Positions 6,629 through 14,553 of a DNA stretch of 33,723 nt are shown in pieces. The notes under the pieces were generated by a model that saw only the letters and a list, made by a program, of their open reading frames with translations, made no database searches and was not told the DNA's origin. Within the stretch, counting starts at the first letter, position 1. Each line of letters begins with the position of its first letter. The stretch lies in contig JAGHVC010000212.1 in the NCBI GenBank assembly GCA_018064505.1, positions 1 through 33,723 on the forward strand, given 5' to 3'. Both the position numbers and the translations under genes were made by a program. The DNA comes from Candidatus Minthosoma caballi. GTDB taxonomy: Bacteria; Bacteroidota; Bacteroidia; Bacteroidales; Bacteroidaceae.

Positions 6629-9600
6629 TAGGATATGAGATTGACAAGAACACTATTGTGTTGAAAAAGCTTAATGCGCCGCTATCTATGCAAATTGACA
6701 TTCCAAATGACGCTGCCTTGCTGGAAGAGGTTTTCGTGACAGGCTACCACAATGTGAAGAAGGAGAATGCCACGGGTGCTTATCAGTCAATCTCATCTAA
6801 GGAATTGGACAAGAGATACACTGGAGATGTACTGAAGAATCTTGAAGGCAAGGTGCCTGGATTGGTAATCTACAACAATGGCTTGAATGATGGGGGAGAG
6901 GGTGCCATCACGATCAGAGGCACAGGCTCGTTCAATGCCAAGACAAGCCCTCTCATTGTAGTGGATGGTCTGCCGATTGAGGGTGGACTGGGCAGCGTAA
7001 ACCCTTACAACATTGCAAATATTACTGTGCTAAAGGATGCAGCAGCGGCTTCTATTTATGGAGCTCGTGCCAGCAATGGTGTGATAGTAATCACTACAAA
7101 GCGAGCTACGAGCAGCAAGATTGAGGTAAACTTCAGCGCTGACCTCAACATCAGCGAGCGCAAGGACTACAGTTACATGCGTTGGGCAAATGCTGGCGAG
7201 ATGATAGACTTGGAGAAGGCAAATTTCTCATACATCAAGAACAACCCAAGTCAGTCAGCTTTCAACAATGTGAAGAGCAACTATAAGACTTCGCCTTACA
7301 CGCTGAGTCCTATAGTAAGAATGCTGATGGCAAACTATCTTGGCGACCTCTCCACTGCTGACATGAATAGTGCGCTTGATGCTCTGTCGAAAAATGATTT
7401 CCGCAAGGAGTGGCAGGACTTTATGGAGAGAACTCAGGTGACTCAGCAGTATGACTTGTCGCTTCGCCATCGTGGAAAGAACCTCAATTCGAGCATTGTT
7501 CTCAACTATCGCGGTGATAATCTCGGCATGGCGAAAGAGCGTCAGAACACGCTGACTTTCAGCTATCGAGGAATACTTGATGTGGCTAAATGGATGAACT
7601 TAGAGTTTGGAGTGAATGTGATAAACGACCGTTCGAAGAAGCATGCTTTTTCATGGTGGAATGGCATCAATTCATACCAGCCTTACATGTCGATGTATAA
7701 TACAAACGGTTCATTTGCTGATATGGAGGCAGAGGTTATGCTCAATGCGCCATCTCTTAGCGATAAGAGCCTGGGATTGAAGTCCGAAGCGTATAATTTC
7801 GGTGATGAGATAAACCGTAATTTCACAAGAGCACGCGAGACTAACATCCGTTCCTTTGTGCATGCAACGGCTAAAATTATTGATGGATGGAACTTGAGCG
7901 GTCAGTTCCAGTATGAGGATATATATTCGAAAAATGACTCTTATCTCGAAGCTGAATCATACGATATGCGTCATTTGTATAATATATATACTGACAAGAA
8001 CGGGGTGCATAATATGCCAAATGGTGGCATGCTGAAATCTGCTCAGGCAGAAGGGGCGTACTATACTTTCCGCACCCAGACCGACTACTCACACGATTTT
8101 GCGGAAAAGCATAATGTAGAGGCGCTGCTGGGATTTGAGTATCGAGAGACAAACTACAAGAGCAAGAATGATGTGACGGTGGGATATGATGATAGGTCGC
8201 AGACAAACAACATGGGTACAACAAACTTTGGCATGTTAACAGCGCTTGAAGGTACTCAGTCGGCATTGGGCAAAGACTATACAATGAACGGCGCGCCTTC
8301 GGGTGCTGACTTCAGCTCAAGCAATGTGCTACACCGCTACTATTCTGTGTATTTCAATGGGGCATACACCTACAATCACCGCTACAATGCTTCCGTATCG
8401 TATCGTGTGGATAAGACAGACTTGTTTGGCGCAGACCCAAAATTCCGTGGCCGTCCGCTGTGGTCTATTGGTGCAGGATGGAATATTGCCAATGAGTCAT
8501 GGCTGGGGCAGCTGGATTTATTCCAAATACTGAAGCTTCGTGCCAGCTATGGATTGACTGGTAACATAGACCAATCAGTGTCTTCGTATCTAACGGCTTC
8601 TGTAGGCGTGAATGAAATGAACGGCGTTCGCTATGCTTCGCTCAACACACCTCCTAATGACCAATTGAGATGGGAAAAAACGGCCTCTTTTAATATCGGC
8701 ATTGACTATGCTATGCTGAGTGGTCGCCTTTCTGGCTCGATTGACTGGTATCGCAAAAATGGTTCTGATCTCCTCACAGTGACGGATCTTGACCCAACAA
8801 CAGGATGGAACTCGCTGACTATCAACAACGGCAAAGCTCTCAATACTGGCGTGGAAATACAGGTTGACGGAGTGATTTTGCCAGCTCGCAGTCGTAAGCA
8901 AGTGGGAGTGAATGCTTCGCTGAGCTATGCTTACAATCACAATGAAGTGACAAGCGTCAATCACACTCCAGCTACAGGTCTTGAAGCTCTTTCGTCATAC
9001 ACTCTCCACAAAGGATATCCTATTCATTCCATTTTCTCCTACCGATATGCAGGAATGGAGGAGAAGAACGGCATTCAGACATTTGGATGGTATGATCACG
9101 AAGGAAATGTACACTATAGTGATGTAGCTTCTGATGAGTTTAAGCCAGAAGATGCTGTGTATTGCGGCTCGTTAGACCCAAAACACACAGTGTCGTTCAC
9201 CCCTGAGGTGACTTGGAACGGCTTCACCCTCGGAGCAATGTTTGCTTACTATGGCGGTCACAAGATGAGGGCTCGCATAGAAGAGTGGACAAGCGAGGGC
9301 TCTCAGTTTGGCTATAGCTCTCTTGCTGAAATTGAAGCAATTCCGAAGAGTTATATTAACTACTGGAATTCAGACTCAAACAAAATTCCTGCCAATGGAT
9401 ATCCTGGTTCGACGAATGTGGTGGGTGATTACCGTTATCTTGATGCTGCTGTTGTTCCAGCCGACTTCCTTAAACTAAGAAATGTGGTGCTTAGCTATGA
9501 GTTTCCTCGCTCTGTGTGCCAGCGCATCAATGCAGAGTCGCTCAGACTTCGCATACAAGCAAACAATCTCTTTACTTGGCATCGCAACAATTTAGGCGTT

Positions 9601-9687
9601 GACCCAGAAGCATGCAACCCTTCTGGAGGCGAGACAATGCTCAGATTGCCACGAAGTTATACTATGTCATTGTCAGTGATGTTTTAA
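6607..9687 (+). CDS. SusC/RagA-family TonB-dependent outer-membrane transporter (main body, frameshifted from its N-terminus)
   Basis: The open frame holds the second half of the STN domain, then directly a plug domain with typical SusC signatures: EEVFVTGYHNVKKENATGA, LKNLEGKVPGLVIYNNG, IRGTGSFN, PLIVVDGLPIEGG and SIYGARASNGVIVITTK. The beta-barrel follows and ends in the C-terminal aromatic MSLSVMF expected of outer-membrane proteins. The ATG at 6607 lies inside the STN domain and is not a natural start; the true start is at 6377. The carboxypeptidase-regulatory-like domain that often lies between STN and plug in SusC proteins is absent. With the SusD lipoprotein it would import an oligosaccharide or other bulky nutrient, and its STN domain would signal to the FecR protein. 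The frameshift should abolish a full-length product unless bypassed. Confidence 0.9.
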   Translation: MLVDECMIGYEIDKNTIVLKKLNAPLSMQIDIPNDAALLEEVFVTGYHNVKKENATGAYQSISSKELDKRYTGDVLKNLEGKVPGLVIYNNGLNDGGEGAITIRGTGSFNAKTSPLIVVDGLPIEGGLGSVNPYNIANITVLKDAAAASIYGARASNGVIVITTKRATSSKIEVNFSADLNISERKDYSYMRWANAGEMIDLEKANFSYIKNNPSQSAFNNVKSNYKTSPYTLSPIVRMLMANYLGDLSTADMNSALDALSKNDFRKEWQDFMERTQVTQQYDLSLRHRGKNLNSSIVLNYRGDNLGMAKERQNTLTFSYRGILDVAKWMNLEFGVNVINDRSKKHAFSWWNGINSYQPYMSMYNTNGSFADMEAEVMLNAPSLSDKSLGLKSEAYNFGDEINRNFTRARETNIRSFVHATAKIIDGWNLSGQFQYEDIYSKNDSYLEAESYDMRHLYNIYTDKNGVHNMPNGGMLKSAQAEGAYYTFRTQTDYSHDFAEKHNVEALLGFEYRETNYKSKNDVTVGYDDRSQTNNMGTTNFGMLTALEGTQSALGKDYTMNGAPSGADFSSSNVLHRYYSVYFNGAYTYNHRYNASVSYRVDKTDLFGADPKFRGRPLWSIGAGWNIANESWLGQLDLFQILKLRASYGLTGNIDQSVSSYLTASVGVNEMNGVRYASLNTPPNDQLRWEKTASFNIGIDYAMLSGRLSGSIDWYRKNGSDLLTVTDLDPTTGWNSLTINNGKALNTGVEIQVDGVILPARSRKQVGVNASLSYAYNHNEVTSVNHTPATGLEALSSYTLHKGYPIHSIFSYRYAGMEEKNGIQTFGWYDHEGNVHYSDVASDEFKPEDAVYCGSLDPKHTVSFTPEVTWNGFTLGAMFAYYGGHKMRARIEEWTSEGSQFGYSSLAEIEAIPKSYINYWNSDSNKIPANGYPGSTNVVGDYRYLDAAVVPADFLKLRNVVLSYEFPRSVCQRINAESLRLRIQANNLFTWHRNNLGVDPEACNPSGGETMLRLPRSYTMSLSVMF

Positions 9688-9742
9688 GACTCACCCATGA
9701 CCTCCCAGTGAGAGAGGGAGTAGGAAGTTACCAGAGGGTGAT

Positions 9743-9782
9743 AACTTAAGAACTTAAAAACTTACATTCTTAAAAACTCAAA
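9743..9782. repeat. Five A-rich 8-base tandem units between susC-like and susD-like genes
   Basis: AACTTAAG, AACTTAAA, AACTTACA, TTCTTAAA and AACTCAAA follow one another without gaps, ending 9 bases before the SusD start. They form an unstructured A-rich leader of the kind Bacteroidota ribosomes favour. The remainder of the gap (9688-9742) shows only a weak hairpin. Confidence 0.6.
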
Positions 9783-9791
9783 CTTTGATTT

Positions 9792-11186
9792 ATGAGCAAA
9801 TACATATTTAATATAACAGCTTGCATGCTTATGCTGCTTTTGTCAGCGTGTGAGAGCAAGCTTGACATTGTTCCGAAAGGTAAAGTCACGCTTGGCACTG
9901 TTGATGAGCTTGAGTTGCTTCTCAATCAGGAGTATTCGCTTCCAGTAGTTCCAGCAGAAGACCTCGGATTGGTGTGTGGCGAAACAGTGGGAATGTTTGA
10001 CCAAATCAGTGCTGTTATGAGTCAGACAAACACAAGCAAGTATGCATATATGGCATTTGATGAGAGTGTTGACCGTGCTACACTTGCCACAGAAGACATT
10101 CGCTACAATGCTCTTTATAAGTACATCAACTACATGAATGTCATCATCACGACCATTGATGATGCAACTGGCGATGCACGCATCAAGCCACAGATTAAAG
10201 CTGAAGCGAGGGTGATGCGCGCTTATCTGCATTGGCTTGCTGTAGGCATTCACGCTAAGCAGTATGACGCAAGCACAGCCGAGAAGGAAGGAGGCATTGC
10301 TTATTGCACCACAACCAAAGTGATGGAGCAGAGAGATAAACTGACTCTTGCACAAAGCTATGAGGCAATACTCAACGACCTCGACGACGAAGAAGTGCTT
10401 GCAAATATGCCCGACAATCGTGGCAGCAATGTCTTCCGTGGCGACAAAGCATGGGGCTATGCAGTCAAAGCAGTGGTGCTGATGCAGATGAAACGCTATG
10501 CTGACGCTCTGCCATACGCACAGAAAGCCATCCAGTTGCGTCCCGACATGTTCGACCGCAGCATCATTAAAACTACAGGAAACTGGACACAGGAGCATGA
10601 TAGCAAGAACAATTTCCTATACATCAACGCAGGCATTCGTGTTTCGCCATCCATGGTGATGTTGTCTAAGGAGACGGCACAACTGTTTGAAGAAGGTGAC
10701 TATGTCTGTTCGTATGGCAGCGGATGGGATGCAAACTTAGGCGAGAGCTACTCAGGCATGAAAGGCGTACTGATATATATGGGCTGGGGATGCATTGTGA
10801 ATGTGTATGGTCTCACCTCCGAGCTTTTGCGCTATGTAGCTGCCGAATGCCTTATCCGCACAGGAGCGGTGAATGAGGGTCTTCGCCTTGTTGATGAGGT
10901 GCGTAGCATGAGAGTAGAGAATGCATCGAAATGGGAAGGTACGGTGAGCAGCGAGGCAGAAGCAATGGCACTGCTGCAAAGGGCAAAGTGGATTGAATGC
11001 ATCAACACCCCGTTCAACTACCTCGACATGAAGCGATGGAACACAGAAAGCACTTACCGCCGCACAGTGACGCGCAACCTCGGCTCTTACGGCACAGTGT
11101 CGCTATCGCCCGAATCACCATTGTGGGTGATGCCATTCCCCTTGAAGGTAGTGATGTATAATGGCACGCTAAAGCAGAACTATTAA
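9792..11186 (+). CDS. SusD/RagB-family nutrient-binding outer-membrane lipoprotein
   Basis: A 464-residue lipoprotein with a signal ending LLLSAC (lipid-anchored Cys20). The family is shown by the early NxxxY-type helices, TPR-like helices (AEARVMRAYLHWLAVG, KAVVLMQMKRYADALPYAQ), the late AECLIRTGAVNEGLRLVDEVR segment and the closing NYLDMKRWN...WVMPFP region, all in normal SusD order. It is slightly shorter than most SusD proteins. SusD proteins sit on the cell surface as the lid of the SusC barrel and bind its substrate. The gene lies about 100 bases after the susC-like gene and is surely co-transcribed with it. No glycosidase gene is nearby, so the substrate cannot be inferred and may not be a glycan. 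Confidence 0.93.
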   Translation: MSKYIFNITACMLMLLLSACESKLDIVPKGKVTLGTVDELELLLNQEYSLPVVPAEDLGLVCGETVGMFDQISAVMSQTNTSKYAYMAFDESVDRATLATEDIRYNALYKYINYMNVIITTIDDATGDARIKPQIKAEARVMRAYLHWLAVGIHAKQYDASTAEKEGGIAYCTTTKVMEQRDKLTLAQSYEAILNDLDDEEVLANMPDNRGSNVFRGDKAWGYAVKAVVLMQMKRYADALPYAQKAIQLRPDMFDRSIIKTTGNWTQEHDSKNNFLYINAGIRVSPSMVMLSKETAQLFEEGDYVCSYGSGWDANLGESYSGMKGVLIYMGWGCIVNVYGLTSELLRYVAAECLIRTGAVNEGLRLVDEVRSMRVENASKWEGTVSSEAEAMALLQRAKWIECINTPFNYLDMKRWNTESTYRRTVTRNLGSYGTVSLSPESPLWVMPFPLKVVMYNGTLKQNY

Positions 11187-11241
11187 ATTAAAAATTAAGA
11201 ACTAAAATACATTTATTAACCAACTAAAACAAAGTAAAACA

Positions 11242-12150
11242 ATGAAGAAGATTCTTTTTCTGATGCTTGCAGCAGTATTGTTCGCTGCCTGCAGCAAGGA
11301 TGATGATGGCGACAAGCCAGTCACTCCAACCATCGAGTTCAACAACTATTCAAGTACGCTCGGCATGAGCCTTCGCAACATGCTTAGCAAGTATGGAGAG
11401 CCTACAATGTCGTTTGGCACTTATTATGCTTATTTAAATGATGATGAGAATGCTAAAGAGCAGGCAGTAAGCTTCGTTGTCAATCAAGACAAGGTGTGTG
11501 AAGTTATGCAAGTGCTTGGAGAAGATGCCTACAAGGCAGAAGACATTCGTGCTTTCTTCGCAAGCAAATTCACTGCCTATGGCAAGGATTCGGAGAGCGA
11601 GGATGGCGAAGCATACCTCTATGGCAACAACGAAAAGAAAGAGAAAGCAACAATCCTGATCGCCGTATATGGCAATAGCTCAGTGGTATATACCGACCTC
11701 ACAAACATACCTGAGGAGCCAGAGCCAGCCGAAGGACTTACTGACCTCACTCCCGAAAATGCCGTTTCGACATTCCTCGGTAAGTCGATAGCCGACATTA
11801 AGAAAGACTTCGAAGAAGTGATGGTGGCAGTAGATGGTGGCAGCATGATAAATGTCGACAACGACTATCTTATGGCAGTTTTCCTTGAGACAAACGACGA
11901 AGGCATAGTAGCAAGCATGACACTTCTCTACAACGAAGATCTTGCTGACGAAGACATCATTGCATACTACGACGAACTTGGCTACACTGCCATGCCATGC
12001 GGTGTTGACGAGGAGACAGGCGCAGAAACCTACCTCTTCATGAATATGGCCACTGGCTCAATGTTCACATATTCAGATTGCATTGGCAGATTCATTGATC
12101 CAAATAGCGTTCCAGAAGATGACGAGGATTGGGATGAAGATGAGGATTAA
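11242..12150 (+). CDS. Two-repeat lipoprotein of unknown function, last gene of the SusCD operon
   Basis: A 302-residue lipoprotein with a signal ending LFAACSKDDD (Cys17). I do not recognise a named domain. Two halves look related: about 33-153 and about 172-282 each start with a short helix after a hydroxyl-rich strand (LGMSLRNMLSKYGEP; FLGKSIADIKKDFEE). Each then has a YAYL/YLMAVF strand, a strand pair, an 'ED-I-A/I-F/YY' helix (AEDIRAFFASKF; DEDIIAYYDELG), and a segment ending in EAYLYGN or ETYLFMN. This suggests an internal duplication. The C-terminal dozen residues are almost entirely Asp and Glu. As the last gene before a strong terminator it probably encodes a surface-exposed accessory lipoprotein for the SusCD transporter. 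Confidence 0.85.
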   Translation: MKKILFLMLAAVLFAACSKDDDGDKPVTPTIEFNNYSSTLGMSLRNMLSKYGEPTMSFGTYYAYLNDDENAKEQAVSFVVNQDKVCEVMQVLGEDAYKAEDIRAFFASKFTAYGKDSESEDGEAYLYGNNEKKEKATILIAVYGNSSVVYTDLTNIPEEPEPAEGLTDLTPENAVSTFLGKSIADIKKDFEEVMVAVDGGSMINVDNDYLMAVFLETNDEGIVASMTLLYNEDLADEDIIAYYDELGYTAMPCGVDEETGAETYLFMNMATGSMFTYSDCIGRFIDPNSVPEDDEDWDEDED

Positions 12151-12165
12151 AAAGTCGTGAACTGA

Positions 12166-12215
12166 ATAATACAAAAGAAGGTCGTTCTATGCAGAATGAC
12201 CTTCTTTTGTATTAT
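12166..12215. terminator. Strong bidirectional terminator between convergent genes
   Basis: Arms of 18 bp (ATAATACAAAAGAAGGTC with its complement) and a further 4-bp TTCT/AGAA stem enclose an ATGC loop. The A-rich and T-rich outer arms supply a U tract in either direction. It lies between the SusCD operon (plus) and the hydrolase gene (minus). Confidence 0.9.
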
Positions 12216-12227
12216 AGTGTTAAGGGA

Positions 12228-13115
12228 TTATTTGTCAATCAACTCGTTCTTCTCTATTGTCCATCCTTCGCGCTGAGAGATGCCGCAGTTTGTGCCTTGG
12301 AACATCTTTGCTGACTCGCCATCGTTCTTCATCTGCCAGTTGAGCCATGCGATGGCAGGGATGCTGAATTCACCGCCATGTGGCTTTGAGTATGTGCCTC
12401 CGTGGCCTACGGGATAGTTGCATACAAAGGCTGGCACATGGCTGATGCGATGGAAGTCGTCCATGCCGTTCTGATATGCTATGTCTGTTTCTCCTCCAAG
12501 AATGTATATGATTGGGCAGTGTATCTCTTTAAGCTTGTCCTTGCTTGGCATTGGCATGTTTGGCATTGCTCCCATAGGATTTGTGAATAGGCCGCTGTTG
12601 CAAATCATGAGAGTGGTGATTCGCTTGTCGGCACAGTTGAAGAGTGTCTGCAGACCTCCGCACGACATGCCTGCTGCTGCAATGTTCTTTGTGTCAATCT
12701 TTTTGTAGAGAGGGCTCTTCTTGTTCTTGTTCTGCTTCACTGCCCAGTCGATTGACTCTATTTGCTGCTGTGTGGTGGATGCATCGCCATGATAAGGAGT
12801 GTCGTCCTTTGGGAAATATCCTGTGGCAATGACGAGATAGCCGTGAGATGCAATTTCGTTCAAGAACTTATAGTGCTCCCAAGGTGAGTTAGTGCATGCT
12901 CCGTTGCCCCATACGAGAACTGGGAGTGGGTTGCTTTTTGAGAATGCAGACAGATCTTGAGGGCAGAACACTGTGTGTGCCTCAAGTCCTTCCACTTCCT
13001 TCATGATGGATTTGTACTGTCCCGTGCCTCCGTCTTCAACTATGCGTGACTGAAGGCTCTGAGCGTTCATGCTGCCTGCAACGGCAAGTGCTAATGCGAA
13101 AAATAGTTTCTTCAT
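12228..13115 (-). CDS. Secreted alpha/beta hydrolase (chlorophyllase/dienelactone-hydrolase-like)
   Basis: A 295-residue protein with a Sec signal (MKKLFFALALAVAGSMNAQ). The alpha/beta-hydrolase triad is visible as a nucleophile elbow GMSCGG (Ser151), Asp211 in GGETD and His238 in GHGG. An oxyanion-hole region VLVWGNGACTNSP lies at about 67-78. The frame is open 46 codons further upstream, but I chose the ATG at 13113-13115 because it begins an ordinary signal peptide while the extension has no feature of its own. Family members hydrolyse esters, and the periplasmic or extracellular location suggests action on an external ester. It stands alone on the minus strand and shares the terminator at 12166-12215. 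I found no clear promoter in 13116-13260. Confidence 0.88.
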   Translation of the reverse strand: MKKLFFALALAVAGSMNAQSLQSRIVEDGGTGQYKSIMKEVEGLEAHTVFCPQDLSAFSKSNPLPVLVWGNGACTNSPWEHYKFLNEIASHGYLVIATGYFPKDDTPYHGDASTTQQQIESIDWAVKQNKNKKSPLYKKIDTKNIAAAGMSCGGLQTLFNCADKRITTLMICNSGLFTNPMGAMPNMPMPSKDKLKEIHCPIIYILGGETDIAYQNGMDDFHRISHVPAFVCNYPVGHGGTYSKPHGGEFSIPAIAWLNWQMKNDGESAKMFQGTNCGISQREGWTIEKNELIDK

Positions 13116-13286
13116 GGGGTTTTGAGTTTGTTTGTTTATTGCCATGCGGTGCGCGTTTGCAACCAGCACATAGCATGTTTGTTTAATAACTGATGACAAA
13201 AATCGTAATTTTAGTGCTAATAGCCATAGTTTTGACACGAAAAGTCGCATCATAATACTTTATTTCTTGATTGAATGGTGAATTTG

Positions 13287-13352
13287 CAACTGAGTTGTAC
13301 GAAAAAAGAATTATCTTTGCAGTTGATTTTTGAAAAAGAGTTGACAACAACT
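13287..13352 (+). promoter_or_regulatory. Promoter region of the metal-efflux operon with two inverted repeats
   Basis: TATCTTTG at 13312-13319 is a perfect -7 element; a TTTG at 13283-13286 is 25 bases upstream of it, longer than usual. Two short inverted repeats sharing an AGTTG/CAACT half-site flank it: CAACTGAGTTG (13287-13297) and AGTTGACAACAACT (13339-13352). They could be operators, but no regulator gene is adjacent. Confidence 0.5.
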
Positions 13353-13380
13353 TAGTTACTCATAAACAAATAAACATCTA

Positions 13381-14547
13381 ATGAACAAATACTTTGCAAC
13401 ATTCTTTTTGGTTTGTGCTGCTATGATGTGCGGCTGCTCACCTGCTGGGCATTCGCATGAGATGGACGAAGAGCATGAGCATGAGGAAGGAGTGATTCAT
13501 TTGACTGATGAGCAGGCTGATGCTGCAGAACTTGCAACTGAGATAGTGAAAGCTGGTGACTTTGAGGAGTGCGTGAGAGTGAGCGGACAGGTGACGACTG
13601 CGCAGGGTGATGAGGCTGCTGTGACGGCAAAGAGCAGTGGAGTGCTCACATTCATGCGCGATCATCTTACTGAAGGCGTGGCTGTGAGTAAGGGCGAAAG
13701 CATTGCCCGAATCTCTGCTGCTGGCATGCAAGGCGGTGATGGCGTGGCACAGCAGCATGCGGTGCTTTCGGCTGCTAAGGCTGCATACGAGAGGGCAAAG
13801 GTGCTTATGGCAGACACGCTTATATCCCGCAAGGAGTTTGAGAGAGTGAAGCAAGAGTATGATGTGGCAAGGCTGGCAGCAGGCAGCGGCTCAAGCGGCA
13901 GTGTGGCCACAAGTCCTCTTTCGGGTTTCATTCGCTCCGTGATGGTGAAAGAAGGTGAGTTTGTGGAGGCTGGCAGCGTGATTGCTACTGTGACAAAAAG
14001 CTGCAACTTGCAATTGAGAGCGGAGGTGCCTGAGAAATACTTCCAGCATATTAAGAATGTGCGCAGTGCATACTTCGAGATGAGTTATGGTGGCGGTATT
14101 CATCAAATTGACTCTCTGCATGGTCACATTGTGTCAGCAGGACAGGCTGCAAGCGAAACTTCTGCTTACATCCCGTTGACATTTGAGTTTGAAAATGATG
14201 GATGTATGGTACCAGGTTCATTTGCTGATATTTGGCTTCTTACGGATAAGCGGAGTGGGGTGATAAGCGTCCCTTCGGAAGCAGTGACTGAAGAGCAGGG
14301 CGTTTATTATGTGTATTTGAAAAAAAATAACGATGACGATAACGATAACCATAACGATGATGAGCACCATCATGGGATGCTGGAATTTGAGAAGCGTGAG
14401 GTGCAGATAGGAGCAAGCAATGGATTGCGAACAGAAATTGTGAAGGGATTGAAAAGTGGAGATGAAGTGGTAGTGAAGGGTGTGACGCAAGTAAAACTTG
14501 CTGGAGCATCAGGTAATATTCCAGAGGCGCATAGTCATAATCATTAG
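13381..14547 (+). CDS. Metal-efflux RND membrane-fusion lipoprotein (CusB/CzcB-like), His-rich
   Basis: A 388-residue lipoprotein with lipobox MCGC (Cys19). The mature N-terminus is His/Glu-rich (HSHEMDEEHEHEE), followed by the half-lipoyl domain (about 70-95), a short helical hairpin, the second lipoyl half (SPLSGFIRSVMVKEGEFVEAG), a beta-barrel domain and the C-terminal membrane-proximal domain. A second His/Asp/Asn-rich stretch (about 314-332) lies in the C-terminal third, and the protein ends HSHNH. Histidine clusters at both ends and in the middle fit capture of Cu, Zn, Co or Ni in the periplasm. The gene starts a three-gene operon with the pump and outer-membrane channel (6-base gap to the pump). 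Which metal is handled cannot be read from the sequence. Confidence 0.93.
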   Translation: MNKYFATFFLVCAAMMCGCSPAGHSHEMDEEHEHEEGVIHLTDEQADAAELATEIVKAGDFEECVRVSGQVTTAQGDEAAVTAKSSGVLTFMRDHLTEGVAVSKGESIARISAAGMQGGDGVAQQHAVLSAAKAAYERAKVLMADTLISRKEFERVKQEYDVARLAAGSGSSGSVATSPLSGFIRSVMVKEGEFVEAGSVIATVTKSCNLQLRAEVPEKYFQHIKNVRSAYFEMSYGGGIHQIDSLHGHIVSAGQAASETSAYIPLTFEFENDGCMVPGSFADIWLLTDKRSGVISVPSEAVTEEQGVYYVYLKKNNDDDNDNHNDDEHHHGMLEFEKREVQIGASNGLRTEIVKGLKSGDEVVVKGVTQVKLAGASGNIPEAHSHNH

Positions 14548-14553
14548 AATAGC

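Noticed and set aside
9843-10598. A 251-codon minus-strand frame
   Set aside because: Antisense to the SusD gene; Cys/His-rich translation without domain signs.
13116-13253. Extended N-terminus of the alpha/beta hydrolase
   Set aside because: The extra 46 codons would bury a perfect signal peptide in the middle of the protein.
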